Assembly: GCF_036346595.1 (NCBI RefSeq)
Contig: NZ_CP107834.1
Span: 1,550,001 to 1,614,000 of the forward strand
Direction: 5' to 3'
DNA length: 64,000 nt
Source: Streptomyces sp. NBC_00525
Lineage (GTDB): Bacteria; Actinomycetota; Actinomycetes; Streptomycetales; Streptomycetaceae
In this document: piece by piece, positions 6,874-15,634 of the stretch
How the letters are laid out: each line of letters begins with the position of its first letter
Position numbering within the stretch: the first letter of the stretch is position 1
Notes under the pieces: model-generated
What the model saw: only the letters and a program-made list of their open reading frames with translations
Told to the model about the DNA's origin: nothing
Databases searched by the model: none
Program-made: the position numbers and the translations under genes

Positions 6874-9545
6874 CGGTTGCGCTCCGCCCGCCCGGCCGCG
6901 ATCCGTAGTCGGCTCGTCGGCGGGTCGACGAGGACCGCCTCCTCGCCAGGTTCCTCGCCGACGGCGAAACAGCGCAGCCAGGAGGTGTGCCCCCGCGGCA
7001 GCCTGGCCGTGAGGGTGACCGCCCTGCCGGGGCCCAGTTCCACGGCGCCGAGCTCGGCGAGCGTCTCGCCGTCGCCGGCGGCGAGCGGCCAGGAAGGGCC
7101 CTGCGAGCCGACGAGTAGCAGTCCTGGTACCCGCACGGGGGCGGTAGACGTGAAGACCGCCCGCACCGACGACCGTCCCGGCAGCCTTCGGAGGGCGAGC
7201 GTGTAGGCGATCTCGATGCGCGCGGGCAGTTCGAGCCGCAGCGGTGCGCCCACCGCACGCAGGCCACGCACCCTGCCGACCGGGCGCACTTCGATCTCGA
7301 CGGACGCCCCGTCGGCGACCGGGAGCCGTGCCCCGCCCCGGTGGAGGTAGCCGAGGCGGGTGACAACGTGCCGGCGCGGTGCGCCGTCGGGGGCGGTCCA
7401 GGCGAACTCCACCTCGCTCGTCCCGTCCGGCGGCCAGCCGAAGTGGATGACGGCCTCGCCCGGGCCCCGGGCCGCCGTCACCTCACTCAGCTCCGGGACC
7501 GCCACCACCAGCTCGCGGGCACCGGCCACCGCCCGGTCGCCCGCGACGGTGGCCGCGAGGACGACGCTGCTGTGCCGCGGCGGCCGAAAGCGCAGACCGC
7601 CGCTGACCGGACGGGCCGTCAGCCTGACGCCCTGAGCATCGAGCTCGGGGGGATGCAGGCGCTGCCCCACGGGCCAGGGCGGCGGGCCGTCGAAGGCGTA
7701 GAGCCTGACCTCGCCGTGCGGTGGCTCGAACCGGGCCTCGAAGAGCGACCGTTCCCCGGCTACGGCAATGATCACAAGGTCCGTAACCGGCTCGGGCGGA
7801 CCGAGCGGGGTTGCGGTCAGCCAGATGCCTTCGGACACCGACACCGTGCCGTCGTCCTCGGCGTAGAGCACCTGGACCAGGTAGCGGTGGGCGACGCCGT
7901 TGGGCAGCTCCCGATCGGTGAAGCCGCCCCGGTGGGCGGCCACGGTCCGGTTCCGCCCGGGACCGGACCGGTCGACGACGCGCACGGACCGGGCTTCGGC
8001 AGGCAGCTGCCATCGGGCTGTCACCACACCGTCCGCCGCCTCCACGACAGCCGCCCGGACCTCCGGCCGGTACCGTAACGGGCCGCAGACGGCGAGGTCC
8101 GACACGGGCCCCTCGATCTCGGCCGCGCGCCGGACCGCGACACCGTAGTAGACCGGCACGTTGACCGGAGCATCGGTGTCCACCAGGCGGCACCCGCCCT
8201 CGGCGGGGGTCGCCGCCAGCGGCACCCCGTCCCCCGCGGTCCGTGGTGGGCCTCCCACCCTGCGCACCACCACGTACTGCGGCTGACCGGCGGTCGACGG
8301 AGTGGGTTCCCAGGCGACCAGCACGCCCTCGGCGTCCGCTGTCGCCGTCACCCGCGGGACCGGCCGCACAATCAGTGAGCGCCGTACCTCGTCGATCCGG
8401 TGCAGGTCCCTGACCAGGGTCTCGGCCTGGTCCAGCAGCGTCCAGGCGAGATCGGGTGCGTCGACCGAGCGAATGGAGGCGTGGGTGCTCAGCTGCCACG
8501 CCTCGGCCAGTGTGTCGCGCACCTGCGCAGCCAGCGCCCCCGCCTCCCGCGGCAGCCCGTCCGGAGGGAGCCGGTCGAGAACCGCCACGGCCTCGGAGAG
8601 CCGCCCGTCGGCGACGAGTGAGCGCAGCCGGGTGGTGACCGGATCGGCGGCTTGCTCGTGCAGCACGGCAAAGACCAGCCTGCGGGCGTCCGGCGGCGCC
8701 ACCGAGAGCTCGCCGGTGGCGTATGCGAGCAGGCTGCGCGCCCCCGCACGGGCCGCCCGCCGTGCCCGCAGCGGCTCGGCCAGCTCGTGCAGCAGGACTG
8801 CTTGCAGGCCCTCGGGACCCGCGTCGCCGAGGACCTTGCGCGCGGCGGCGGCGACGGCCTGAGCCGCCGTATGCGCGGCGCTGTGCGGCAGACGCCCCCA
8901 GTTGCGGGCGGCTGCCTCCAGCTCGTCCTCCCCGGGACCGGGTCCGGTGAAAGGCCGCAACGGTTCGGTCAGGCGCCCACCCGGCCCTTTCGCGGCGAGG
9001 AAGTCGGAGAGATGACGCAGGCGCAGCACGGCAAGGTGCCGTGCACAGCGGGTGTAGGCGGGATGCGGCAGGTCGCGGGGCAGCGGGTCAGGGGCGGCCA
9101 CGACGACGGACAGGGTGGCGAGGGCGGCGTCCACCCGTGAGGCGTCCACTCCGTGGACGGCGCCGGCCTGCCGCCTCGTCTCGTCGGTGATCAGCCCGAG
9201 TCCGTCCGCGGCCTCGGTGAGGGTCGAGACCAGCGCCCCCTTCGCGGCGGTCGCGCGCACGTCCTGCTCGGCGAGGGCGGCATGCAGGGGAGCCAGATCA
9301 CCGCCCTGCGCCGCCTCGAACAGCGCCTGGTGGACGAGATGGGCCGCCTCCAGCTCCTCGATCACCGCCCGGTAGGTCAGCCGGGTGCGCTGGCGCCGCC
9401 AGCAGGCCCGCACCGCCTGCACCGTCTCGGCGACTGCCCGGGGCGACAGGTCCTCCGGGAGCTGATAGCGGTGCCGCAGGTCCTCCCGGACCGGCAGGCC
9501 CGCCTCGAGTACCTCGCGCCGATAGCTCGCTTCGTCGAATGCCAT
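6861..9545 (-). CDS. Large helical plus beta-sandwich (FN3-like) protein of the Hsp70/GTPase operon
   Basis: 894 residues from ATG 9545 (MAFDEASYRR). Residues 1 to about 390 are helical with heptad-like Leu/Ala patterns and no catalytic motif. From about 395 onward there are successive beta-rich segments with the rhythm of fibronectin type III domains (for example VTATADAEGVLVAWEPT, then YVVVRRVGG), continuing as further beta-sandwich-like segments to the C-terminus. There is no signal peptide or membrane helix, so it is probably cytoplasmic. It starts 23 bp after the Hsp70 stop and overlaps the following P-loop gene by 13 bp. An adaptor or scaffold linking the chaperone to the P-loop pair is the simplest reading; the sequence does not show a mechanism. 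Confidence 0.7.
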   Translation of the reverse strand: MAFDEASYRREVLEAGLPVREDLRHRYQLPEDLSPRAVAETVQAVRACWRRQRTRLTYRAVIEELEAAHLVHQALFEAAQGGDLAPLHAALAEQDVRATAAKGALVSTLTEAADGLGLITDETRRQAGAVHGVDASRVDAALATLSVVVAAPDPLPRDLPHPAYTRCARHLAVLRLRHLSDFLAAKGPGGRLTEPLRPFTGPGPGEDELEAAARNWGRLPHSAAHTAAQAVAAAARKVLGDAGPEGLQAVLLHELAEPLRARRAARAGARSLLAYATGELSVAPPDARRLVFAVLHEQAADPVTTRLRSLVADGRLSEAVAVLDRLPPDGLPREAGALAAQVRDTLAEAWQLSTHASIRSVDAPDLAWTLLDQAETLVRDLHRIDEVRRSLIVRPVPRVTATADAEGVLVAWEPTPSTAGQPQYVVVRRVGGPPRTAGDGVPLAATPAEGGCRLVDTDAPVNVPVYYGVAVRRAAEIEGPVSDLAVCGPLRYRPEVRAAVVEAADGVVTARWQLPAEARSVRVVDRSGPGRNRTVAAHRGGFTDRELPNGVAHRYLVQVLYAEDDGTVSVSEGIWLTATPLGPPEPVTDLVIIAVAGERSLFEARFEPPHGEVRLYAFDGPPPWPVGQRLHPPELDAQGVRLTARPVSGGLRFRPPRHSSVVLAATVAGDRAVAGARELVVAVPELSEVTAARGPGEAVIHFGWPPDGTSEVEFAWTAPDGAPRRHVVTRLGYLHRGGARLPVADGASVEIEVRPVGRVRGLRAVGAPLRLELPARIEIAYTLALRRLPGRSSVRAVFTSTAPVRVPGLLLVGSQGPSWPLAAGDGETLAELGAVELGPGRAVTLTARLPRGHTSWLRCFAVGEEPGEEAVLVDPPTSRLRIAAGRAERNRWRS

Positions 9546-9568
9546 GATCCGGCCGTGCCCGACTGCCG

Positions 9569-11143
9569 TCAGGCGATCCTTTCCTGGGCCAGAGCCGTAC
9601 GGGCCTCATCCACGTCGTTCTGGGTCATGCCGCCGATCTGTACGGACAGATGGAGGCGCTTGCCCGTCTCGCGTTCCGTAGCCACCACTTCGAGCAGGCC
9701 CGAGCCATTGAGTGAGAACTCACAGGCGAACGGCCAGCGGGCGGGTTTGCCCGGTGGGATCTCCAGATCCCCCTCGGCGACCACGGTGTTGTGGTCGAGC
9801 TCCTCGGACTCGACGGCGCCCGCCTGTTCCATCACCTGGATGTGCACCCGGCGCTGGTTGTCCGAGACGGTGTAGAAGTCCTCGTTCACCGCGGCCGGCA
9901 GACTGTCGTTCGCGTGGACGAGGTGCGTGACGTAGGCGCGGTCGGTCTCGACATCGAGCACGCGGATGCCGTAGCCGCGCGAGGCCACGGTCGAGACCTG
10001 GTATGCCTGCCGCGTGATCCGGCCGGTGTCGGGGACGTCAGGGGCATCGGCGGCACGCAACTCACCGGAGCTGATGGCGTAAAGGGCACGATCGAGTGCG
10101 TACAGGGCGGCGCCGCGCGCCACCGTCAGATCAGGGTTGTGCAACTGGGGGTCGAAGCCGAACGCGTCGTGCAGCCGCTGCGTCACGGCCGGCATCTTGG
10201 ACGCTCCGCCGACCAGCAACACCTCGTCGAAATGCGCGACCCCTCGTTCGCGGGCGACGGCGAGGGTGCGCCGGGTGATCTCCACCGTCCGGTCGAGGAG
10301 ATCGGAGGTGAGCTCTTCCAGCAACTCCCGGGTCAACTCGATCTCGGCCACCAGGCCCTGGTGCATGACGCGCACCGTGTAGTGCGAGCGGAAGGAGAGG
10401 GCCTTCTTCGCCTCCTCGGCATCCCGGCGCAACTGGGTCTCGGAATGCTGGTCCGCCAACGGGTCGTCGGCATCGGGGAACTTGGCCCGGAAGGATTCCA
10501 CCAGGTGCAGCACGACGCGGTCGTCGAAGTCCGATCCGCCGAGCTCCTTGGCGCCGTCGGTGCACAGGACCTGCAAATCCGTCCCGCGCAGGGTCAGCAC
10601 GGTGGTGTCGAAGGTGCCGCCGCCCAGGTCGTAGACGAGCACGGTCCGGTCGCCCCCGGTGGCGGCGTCGAGTGCCCCGTAGTCGAGCGCGGCGGCGATG
10701 GGCTCGGCGACGACGTCCAGCACCCGGAGGCCGGCGATCTCCCCCGCCTTGCGCGTGGCATCCCGCTCCGCGAGCCCGAAATAGGCCGGTACGGTGATGA
10801 CCACGTCCCGGACCTCGGCGCCCCCGCTGACCCGGGCGTCGTCGGCGAGCTTGCGCACGATGCGCGCGGAGATTTCCTCGGGCGTGAAGGGCCTGCCGTG
10901 GAAGGTGCGGACCACGGACTCACCCATGTCCCGCTTGATCAGCCGGACGACGTGCTCCGGATCCAGCACCGCGGCGTCCTTGGCGCTCTGACCGACGACG
11001 GTCTGGACCTCGTTCTCGAAGTACACCACGGAGGGAGTGGTGTCGGAACCCTCCAGGTTCCGCAACACCGTGGGCCGGCCGACGTCGTCGACGCTGGCGA
11101 CGCAGGAGTAGGTAGTGCCGAGATCGATTCCGTAGACGGCCAT
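9569..11143 (-). CDS. Hsp70-family chaperone (DnaK-like, short C-terminus)
   Basis: 524 residues. The actin-like ATPase domain is complete: phosphate-1 GIDLGTTYS at 5-13, phosphate-2 VYDLGGGTFD, and adenosine motif LVGGASKMPAV. The beta-sandwich substrate domain follows (about 390-505), but the protein ends near residue 524, about 100 residues short of DnaK, so the helical lid is missing. A good ribosome site, GGTGAGGA, lies 7 nt before ATG 11143. It follows a GrpE-like gene by 52 bp and heads the helical/FN3 and P-loop genes. No DnaJ is encoded in the window, so co-chaperone function may come from elsewhere or from the zinc-ribbon partners. It is a specialised Hsp70, not the housekeeping DnaK. 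Confidence 0.9.
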   Translation of the reverse strand: MAVYGIDLGTTYSCVASVDDVGRPTVLRNLEGSDTTPSVVYFENEVQTVVGQSAKDAAVLDPEHVVRLIKRDMGESVVRTFHGRPFTPEEISARIVRKLADDARVSGGAEVRDVVITVPAYFGLAERDATRKAGEIAGLRVLDVVAEPIAAALDYGALDAATGGDRTVLVYDLGGGTFDTTVLTLRGTDLQVLCTDGAKELGGSDFDDRVVLHLVESFRAKFPDADDPLADQHSETQLRRDAEEAKKALSFRSHYTVRVMHQGLVAEIELTRELLEELTSDLLDRTVEITRRTLAVARERGVAHFDEVLLVGGASKMPAVTQRLHDAFGFDPQLHNPDLTVARGAALYALDRALYAISSGELRAADAPDVPDTGRITRQAYQVSTVASRGYGIRVLDVETDRAYVTHLVHANDSLPAAVNEDFYTVSDNQRRVHIQVMEQAGAVESEELDHNTVVAEGDLEIPPGKPARWPFACEFSLNGSGLLEVVATERETGKRLHLSVQIGGMTQNDVDEARTALAQERIA

Positions 11144-11195
11144 ATGCGGATCCTCACCTGGGGCGGACGGGCTGGGAAGGTCGGAGGCCGGCCCG

Positions 11196-11711
11196 TCAGG
11201 GCGCCCAGTGAGTGACGACGACCTCGGACTTGCGCACCACTCGGTCGCCCTGCTCGAAGCCCGCCGAGACGGCCCGGCCGACCGTGCGGTCCTGCTCCGG
11301 CGACACGGCGGGGATCCGTCCGACCGGACGGTGCCGCCCCGCGTCGTAGGCCTCGCCCACCTGGGCCACGTACCGGTCGACGCCGGTGGCCGCCAGTGCG
11401 TCCGCGGTCTCGTCCGCGAGCGCGCGCAGCAGGGTGCGCAGATCCTCGACGCTCAAAGGGCCGTCGACCACCTCAGCCTGTCGTTGGATCTGGTCGTGCA
11501 AGCGGATCAGCGGCCGGCGTACAACGTCGAGGGCGTGCTCGACCTCCCCGCGGCGCAGCTGTTCCACTTCTGTGTGCAGGCGCTCGATGACACCTTCACG
11601 CAGTTCGGCCAGTTCCTGCTCGCGCGTGAGTGCGGCTACGAACTCCGCCGCCAAGTCCCGCAGTTCACCGTCTGTCTCGGCTGCGACCGCTTCAGCTGAT
11701 GGCTCGGACAC
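11196..11711 (-). CDS. GrpE-like nucleotide exchange factor
   Basis: 171 residues from GTG 11711. This start is chosen because GGAAGGGG lies 7 nt upstream, whereas the ATG at 11786 has no ribosome site. The N-terminal half is a long charged coiled coil (REQELAELREGVIERLHTEV). The C-terminus carries the GrpE beta-domain signature: GRAVSAGFEQGDRVVRKSEV parallels the GY..GDRVLRPA.V pattern of GrpE. Its place directly before an Hsp70 gene supports a role as that Hsp70's dedicated ADP-release factor. It is first in the five-gene operon 11711-3254. Confidence 0.8.
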   Translation of the reverse strand: MSEPSAEAVAAETDGELRDLAAEFVAALTREQELAELREGVIERLHTEVEQLRRGEVEHALDVVRRPLIRLHDQIQRQAEVVDGPLSVEDLRTLLRALADETADALAATGVDRYVAQVGEAYDAGRHRPVGRIPAVSPEQDRTVGRAVSAGFEQGDRVVRKSEVVVTHWAP

Positions 11712-11919
11712 CGTTGACCCCTTCCCATCGAAAGGTAGTTCCGACCATAGCTTCCGGAGCCGGGCCGAATCAGCCGTTCCCGCCATTTCGGTGCATGCGG
11801 ACCGACCGGTGCTGGTCCACAGATGGCGGTGGGCAGTTGCCTCCGTTCACCCCGGCCCCGTTCCGGACGCACATCGGGGCCGGGTCCCCCCTCCGGACCC
11901 GGCCCTCACGCGCGTCGCC

Positions 11920-12978
11920 TCACACGCCGCGCAGTGCCGCCGTGGAGCCGCGTACCACCAGTTCGGGCTGGAAGACGTACTCCGTGCGCTGTACGGGGCT
12001 GCCGCCGATCTCCTCCAGGAGCGCGCCCACCGCGGCCGCCGCCATCGCCTGGACCGGCTGGCGCACCGTGGTCAGCGGCGGGTCGGTGAACGCGATGAGC
12101 TGCGAGTCGTCGAAGCCGACCACCGAGACGTCACGCGGCACGTGCAGCCCCCGGTCGCGGGCCGCGCGGACCACGCCGAGCGCCATCAGGTCGCTGCCGC
12201 AGACCATGCCGGTGCAGCCCCGGTCGAGCAGCGCGCCGGCCGCGACCTGGCCGCCCTCGACGCTGAACAGCGTGGAGCACACCAGGAGTTCGGCCTCCTC
12301 GCGGTCCAGGCCGAGCACCGAGACTGCGGCGTCCACGAAGGCGTCCCGCTTGCGGCGGGAGGGCACATAGCGCTGCGGCCCTATGGCCAGGCCCACCCGG
12401 CGGTGGCCGAGTTCGGCGAGATGGCTCACCGCCATCCGCACGGCGGCGGCGTCGTCCGGCGAGACGAACGGGGCGCTGATGCGCTCGTTGTAGCCGTTGA
12501 TCAGGACGAACGGCACCCCGCGCTCGCTCAGCGCGGCGTAGCGCGCCGGGTCGGCGGAGGTGTCGGCGTGCAGCCCGGACAGGAACACGATCCCGCCGAC
12601 GCCGCGTTCGACCAGCTGCTCGACGAGTTCGTCCTCGGTGGCGCCGCCGGGCAGCTGGGTGCAGAGCACCGGCGTGTAGCCGTGCCCGGCGAGCACCTGT
12701 TCCACGGACTGGGCGAACGCCGGGAAGATCGGGTTGGTCAGCTCGGGGGTGACCAGCCCGATGAGCCCGGCGCTGCGCTGCCGCAGCCGTACGGGGCGTT
12801 CGTAGCCCAGGATGTCGAGCGCCGCGAGCACCCGCTGACGCGTGGTGTCCGCGACGCCCGGCTTGCCGTTGAGGACCCGGCTGACGGTGGCCTCGCTGAC
12901 GGACGCCTGGCCGGCGATGTCCGACAGCCTGAGCGCACCGCCCGCGCCGGGGCTCCTCGGCAGGGGGACGGTCGTCAC
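11920..12978 (-). CDS. LacI-family transcriptional regulator, MalR paralogue
   Basis: 352 residues from GTG 12978, which overlaps the aglA stop as GTGA (a GTG at 12990 is also in frame). The N-terminal LacI helix-turn-helix reads LSDIAGQASVSEATVSRV followed by the hinge LNGKPGV. A periplasmic-binding-protein-like sugar-sensing domain makes up the rest. The recognition helix and hinge are identical to those of malR at 18366, and by eye about 60-65 percent of all residues match, so it arose by duplication and probably reads the same operator. It is the last gene of the malEFG-aglA transcript, so it would be made only when the operon is on, giving delayed feedback. The exact ligand is unknown. 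Confidence 0.9.
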   Translation of the reverse strand: MTTVPLPRSPGAGGALRLSDIAGQASVSEATVSRVLNGKPGVADTTRQRVLAALDILGYERPVRLRQRSAGLIGLVTPELTNPIFPAFAQSVEQVLAGHGYTPVLCTQLPGGATEDELVEQLVERGVGGIVFLSGLHADTSADPARYAALSERGVPFVLINGYNERISAPFVSPDDAAAVRMAVSHLAELGHRRVGLAIGPQRYVPSRRKRDAFVDAAVSVLGLDREEAELLVCSTLFSVEGGQVAAGALLDRGCTGMVCGSDLMALGVVRAARDRGLHVPRDVSVVGFDDSQLIAFTDPPLTTVRQPVQAMAAAAVGALLEEIGGSPVQRTEYVFQPELVVRGSTAALRGV

Positions 12979-14651
12979 ACCGTCCACCACACCGTGGTGT
13001 CGGCCGGCAGCTCGACCGTGTCGCCGTCGGTCTCGACCGGGGCGCTGGACAGCAGGAGCGTGCCCGGTGCGGGGACGCGGACCGGGGCGCCCGTGGTGTT
13101 GACGGTGCAGACGAAGCCGGGGCGGGCGAAGGCCAGCAGCCCCTCGGGGGCGTCAAGCCAGCGCACGTCGGTGCCCGCGCCGAGGCCGGGGTGGGCCCGG
13201 CGGGCGGCGATCGCGGCCCGGTACAGCTCCAGCGTGGAGCCGGCCGCGCCGGTCTGCGCCTCGACGCTCAGCTCGCCCCAGCCGGCCGGCTGCGGGAGCC
13301 AGCTGCCGCCGGCGCCGAAGCCGTAGCTGCTGCCCTCGCGGGTCCACGGGATCGGGACGCGGCAGCCGTCGCGGAAGCCGTCCTGGCCGTCGGCCCGGAA
13401 GAACGACGGGTCCTGGCGGGCCTCGTCGGGCAGGTCGGTGACGTCGGGCAGGCCGAGCTCCTCGCCCTGGTAGACGTAGGCGGAGCCGGGCAGCGCCAGC
13501 ATCAGCATGGTGGCCGCGCGGGCCCGGCGCAGGCCCAGCTCGCGGTCGCCGGGGGTGCGGATCTGGGTGCCGAGGCCCGCCGGGTTGGCGAAGCGGGTGG
13601 CGTGCCGGGTGACGTCGTGGTTGGAGAGCACCCAGGTGGTGGGGGCGCCGACCGGCCGCATGGCGTCGAGCGAGGTGTCGATGACCTCGCGGAGCGCGGT
13701 GGCGTCCCAGGCGGTGGCCAGGTACTGGAAGTTGAACGCCTGGTGCATCTCGTCGGGGCGCACGTAGTTGGCGGTGCGCTCGACGGTCGGCGTCCACGCC
13801 TCGGCGACGGCGATCCTGTCCCCGGGGTACTCGTCGAGGATGGTGCGCCAGCTGCGGTAGATCTCGTGCACGCCGTCCTGGTCGAAGAACGGCATGACGT
13901 CGTTGCCGAGGAGCTTGAGCTGGTCGTGGGTGCCGAGGTCGGGCAGCCCGGCCGCCTTGACGAGGCCGTGGGCGACGTCCACCCGGAAGCCGTCGACGCC
14001 CATGTCGAGCCAGAAGCGCAGGATCGAGCGGAACTCGTCGGCGACGGCCGGGTGCTCCCAGTTGAAGTCGGGCTGCTCGGGCGCGAAGAGGTGGAGGTAC
14101 CACTCGCCGGGGGTGCCGTCCGGGTCGGTGGTCCGGGTCCAGGCGGGGCCGCCGAAGATGGACTCCCAGTCGTTGGGCGGGAGTTCGCCGTCGTCGCCCT
14201 TGCCGGGGCGGAAGTGGTAGCGGTCGCGCAGGGCGGAGCCGGGGCCCTCGGCGAGCGCGCGCTTGAACCACTCGTGCTGGTCGGACGAGTGGTTGGGCAC
14301 CAGGTCGACGATGATCCGCAGCCCGAGGTCGTGGGCGTCGCGGATCAGCGCGTCGGCGTCCAGCAGGCTGCCGAACATCGGGTCGATGGCCCGGTAGTCG
14401 GCGACGTCGTAGCCGGCGTCGGCCTGCGGGGACGCGTAGAACGGGCTGAGCCAGACCGCGTCGACGCCCAGCTCCTTGAGGTACGGGAGTCTGCCGCGTA
14501 CGCCTGCGAGGTCGCCCATGCCGTCGCCGTTGCCGTCGGCGAAGCTGCGCGGATAGACCTGGTAGATCACCGCGTCCTGCCACCAGCCGGTGGGGTGGCC
14601 CGCGGCGGCGTCGGACGTGCCGGTGGAGGGGGCAGCGAGGTGCTGGGTCAT
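12975..14651 (-). CDS. aglA: Alpha-glucosidase / maltodextrin glucosidase, GH13
   Basis: 558 residues from ATG 14651 (MTQHLAAPST), with AGGGACG upstream. GH13 motifs are all present: YQVYPRSFADGNGDGMGDL near the N-terminus, DLVPNHSS (region I), GFRVDVAHGL with the nucleophile Asp (region II), VAEAW with the acid Glu (region III) and LSNHDVTRH (region IV). These place it with the oligo-1,6-/alpha-glucosidases that release glucose from maltose and malto-oligosaccharides. No signal peptide is seen, so it acts on sugar already imported by MalEFG. It follows malG by 95 bp and overlaps the second LacI gene. Orthology to S. coelicolor SCO2228 is from memory of the gene order. Confidence 0.9.
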   Translation of the reverse strand: MTQHLAAPSTGTSDAAAGHPTGWWQDAVIYQVYPRSFADGNGDGMGDLAGVRGRLPYLKELGVDAVWLSPFYASPQADAGYDVADYRAIDPMFGSLLDADALIRDAHDLGLRIIVDLVPNHSSDQHEWFKRALAEGPGSALRDRYHFRPGKGDDGELPPNDWESIFGGPAWTRTTDPDGTPGEWYLHLFAPEQPDFNWEHPAVADEFRSILRFWLDMGVDGFRVDVAHGLVKAAGLPDLGTHDQLKLLGNDVMPFFDQDGVHEIYRSWRTILDEYPGDRIAVAEAWTPTVERTANYVRPDEMHQAFNFQYLATAWDATALREVIDTSLDAMRPVGAPTTWVLSNHDVTRHATRFANPAGLGTQIRTPGDRELGLRRARAATMLMLALPGSAYVYQGEELGLPDVTDLPDEARQDPSFFRADGQDGFRDGCRVPIPWTREGSSYGFGAGGSWLPQPAGWGELSVEAQTGAAGSTLELYRAAIAARRAHPGLGAGTDVRWLDAPEGLLAFARPGFVCTVNTTGAPVRVPAPGTLLLSSAPVETDGDTVELPADTTVWWTV

Positions 14652-14746
14652 GTCGTCCCTGGGGTGTCTGGGTGGGGGTGGCGCCGGGACCGGGTCGGGA
14701 TACCGGCGCCACCGTGACTGGTGCGTGCGGGTCGTACGGGCGGTGC

Positions 14747-15634
14747 TCAGCCCTTGACGGCTCCGGCGGACATGCCGGTGACGAGGTGCTTCTGCGCGAA
14801 CAGGAACACCAGGGCCGCGGGAATCGCGATCAGGACGGACGCGGCGGTCATCGGGCCCCACTGGGCGCCGTACTGGTTGACGAACAGCTGGAGGCCGCCC
14901 GCGAGGGTGAGGTTGTCCTCGCCGACCAGGAAGGCGGAGGCGTACGCCACCTCGCCCCAGGCGGTGATGAAGGAGTAGAACGCGGTGACGGCGATGCCGG
15001 GCTTGGCCAGCGGCAGGATGAGCCGCCAGAACGTGCCGAACGGGGTGAGGCCGTCCACCTGCCCGGACTCGTCGATCTCGCGCGGGATGGTGTCGAAGAA
15101 GCCCTTCATCATCCAGGCGCAGAACGGCACCGAGATGGTGAGGTAGGTGATGACGAGGCCGGACGGCTTGTTGAGCAGACCCATGCTCGCCATGATGTTG
15201 TAGATCGGCACGATGAGGACGGCGACCGGGAACATCTGGGTGATCAGCAGCGTCCACATCAGCCCGCGCTTGCCGGGGAACCGGAAGCGGCTGACGGCGT
15301 AGCCGGTGGAGGCCGAGATGATGACGCCGGCCAGGGTGGTGAGGCCCGCGACGATCAGCGAGTTGCCGAACCAGGTCAGGAACTTCGTGTTCTCGATGAG
15401 GTTCGTGTAGTTCTCGAAGGTCGTTTCCTTGAAGAAGTCAGCCGTTGTCGCGTACTTGGCGGGCTTCAGCGAGGTCAGCAGGACCCACAGCACGGGGAAC
15501 ACCGCGACCACGGACGCGACGATCAGCGTCAGGTGCAGTGCCGTGGAGGCCAGCGGCGAACGCTCGCCGCGCAGCCGGACCTTGGCGGGGCGGGACGCGG
15601 AGTGCCGCGCGGTGGAGGTGGGTGCGGTGGTCAC
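14747..15634 (-). CDS. malG: Maltose/maltodextrin ABC transporter permease
   Basis: 295 residues from GTG 15634, which overlaps the malF stop as GTGA, so translation is coupled. It has six predicted membrane helices and the MalG-type EAA loop (REIDESGQVDGLTPFGTFWR near residue 190), which docks the ATPase subunit. No ATPase gene is present here; in Streptomyces the shared ATPase MsiK, encoded elsewhere, serves such systems. It forms the translocation channel with MalF. Confidence 0.93.
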   Translation of the reverse strand: MTTAPTSTARHSASRPAKVRLRGERSPLASTALHLTLIVASVVAVFPVLWVLLTSLKPAKYATTADFFKETTFENYTNLIENTKFLTWFGNSLIVAGLTTLAGVIISASTGYAVSRFRFPGKRGLMWTLLITQMFPVAVLIVPIYNIMASMGLLNKPSGLVITYLTISVPFCAWMMKGFFDTIPREIDESGQVDGLTPFGTFWRLILPLAKPGIAVTAFYSFITAWGEVAYASAFLVGEDNLTLAGGLQLFVNQYGAQWGPMTAASVLIAIPAALVFLFAQKHLVTGMSAGAVKG

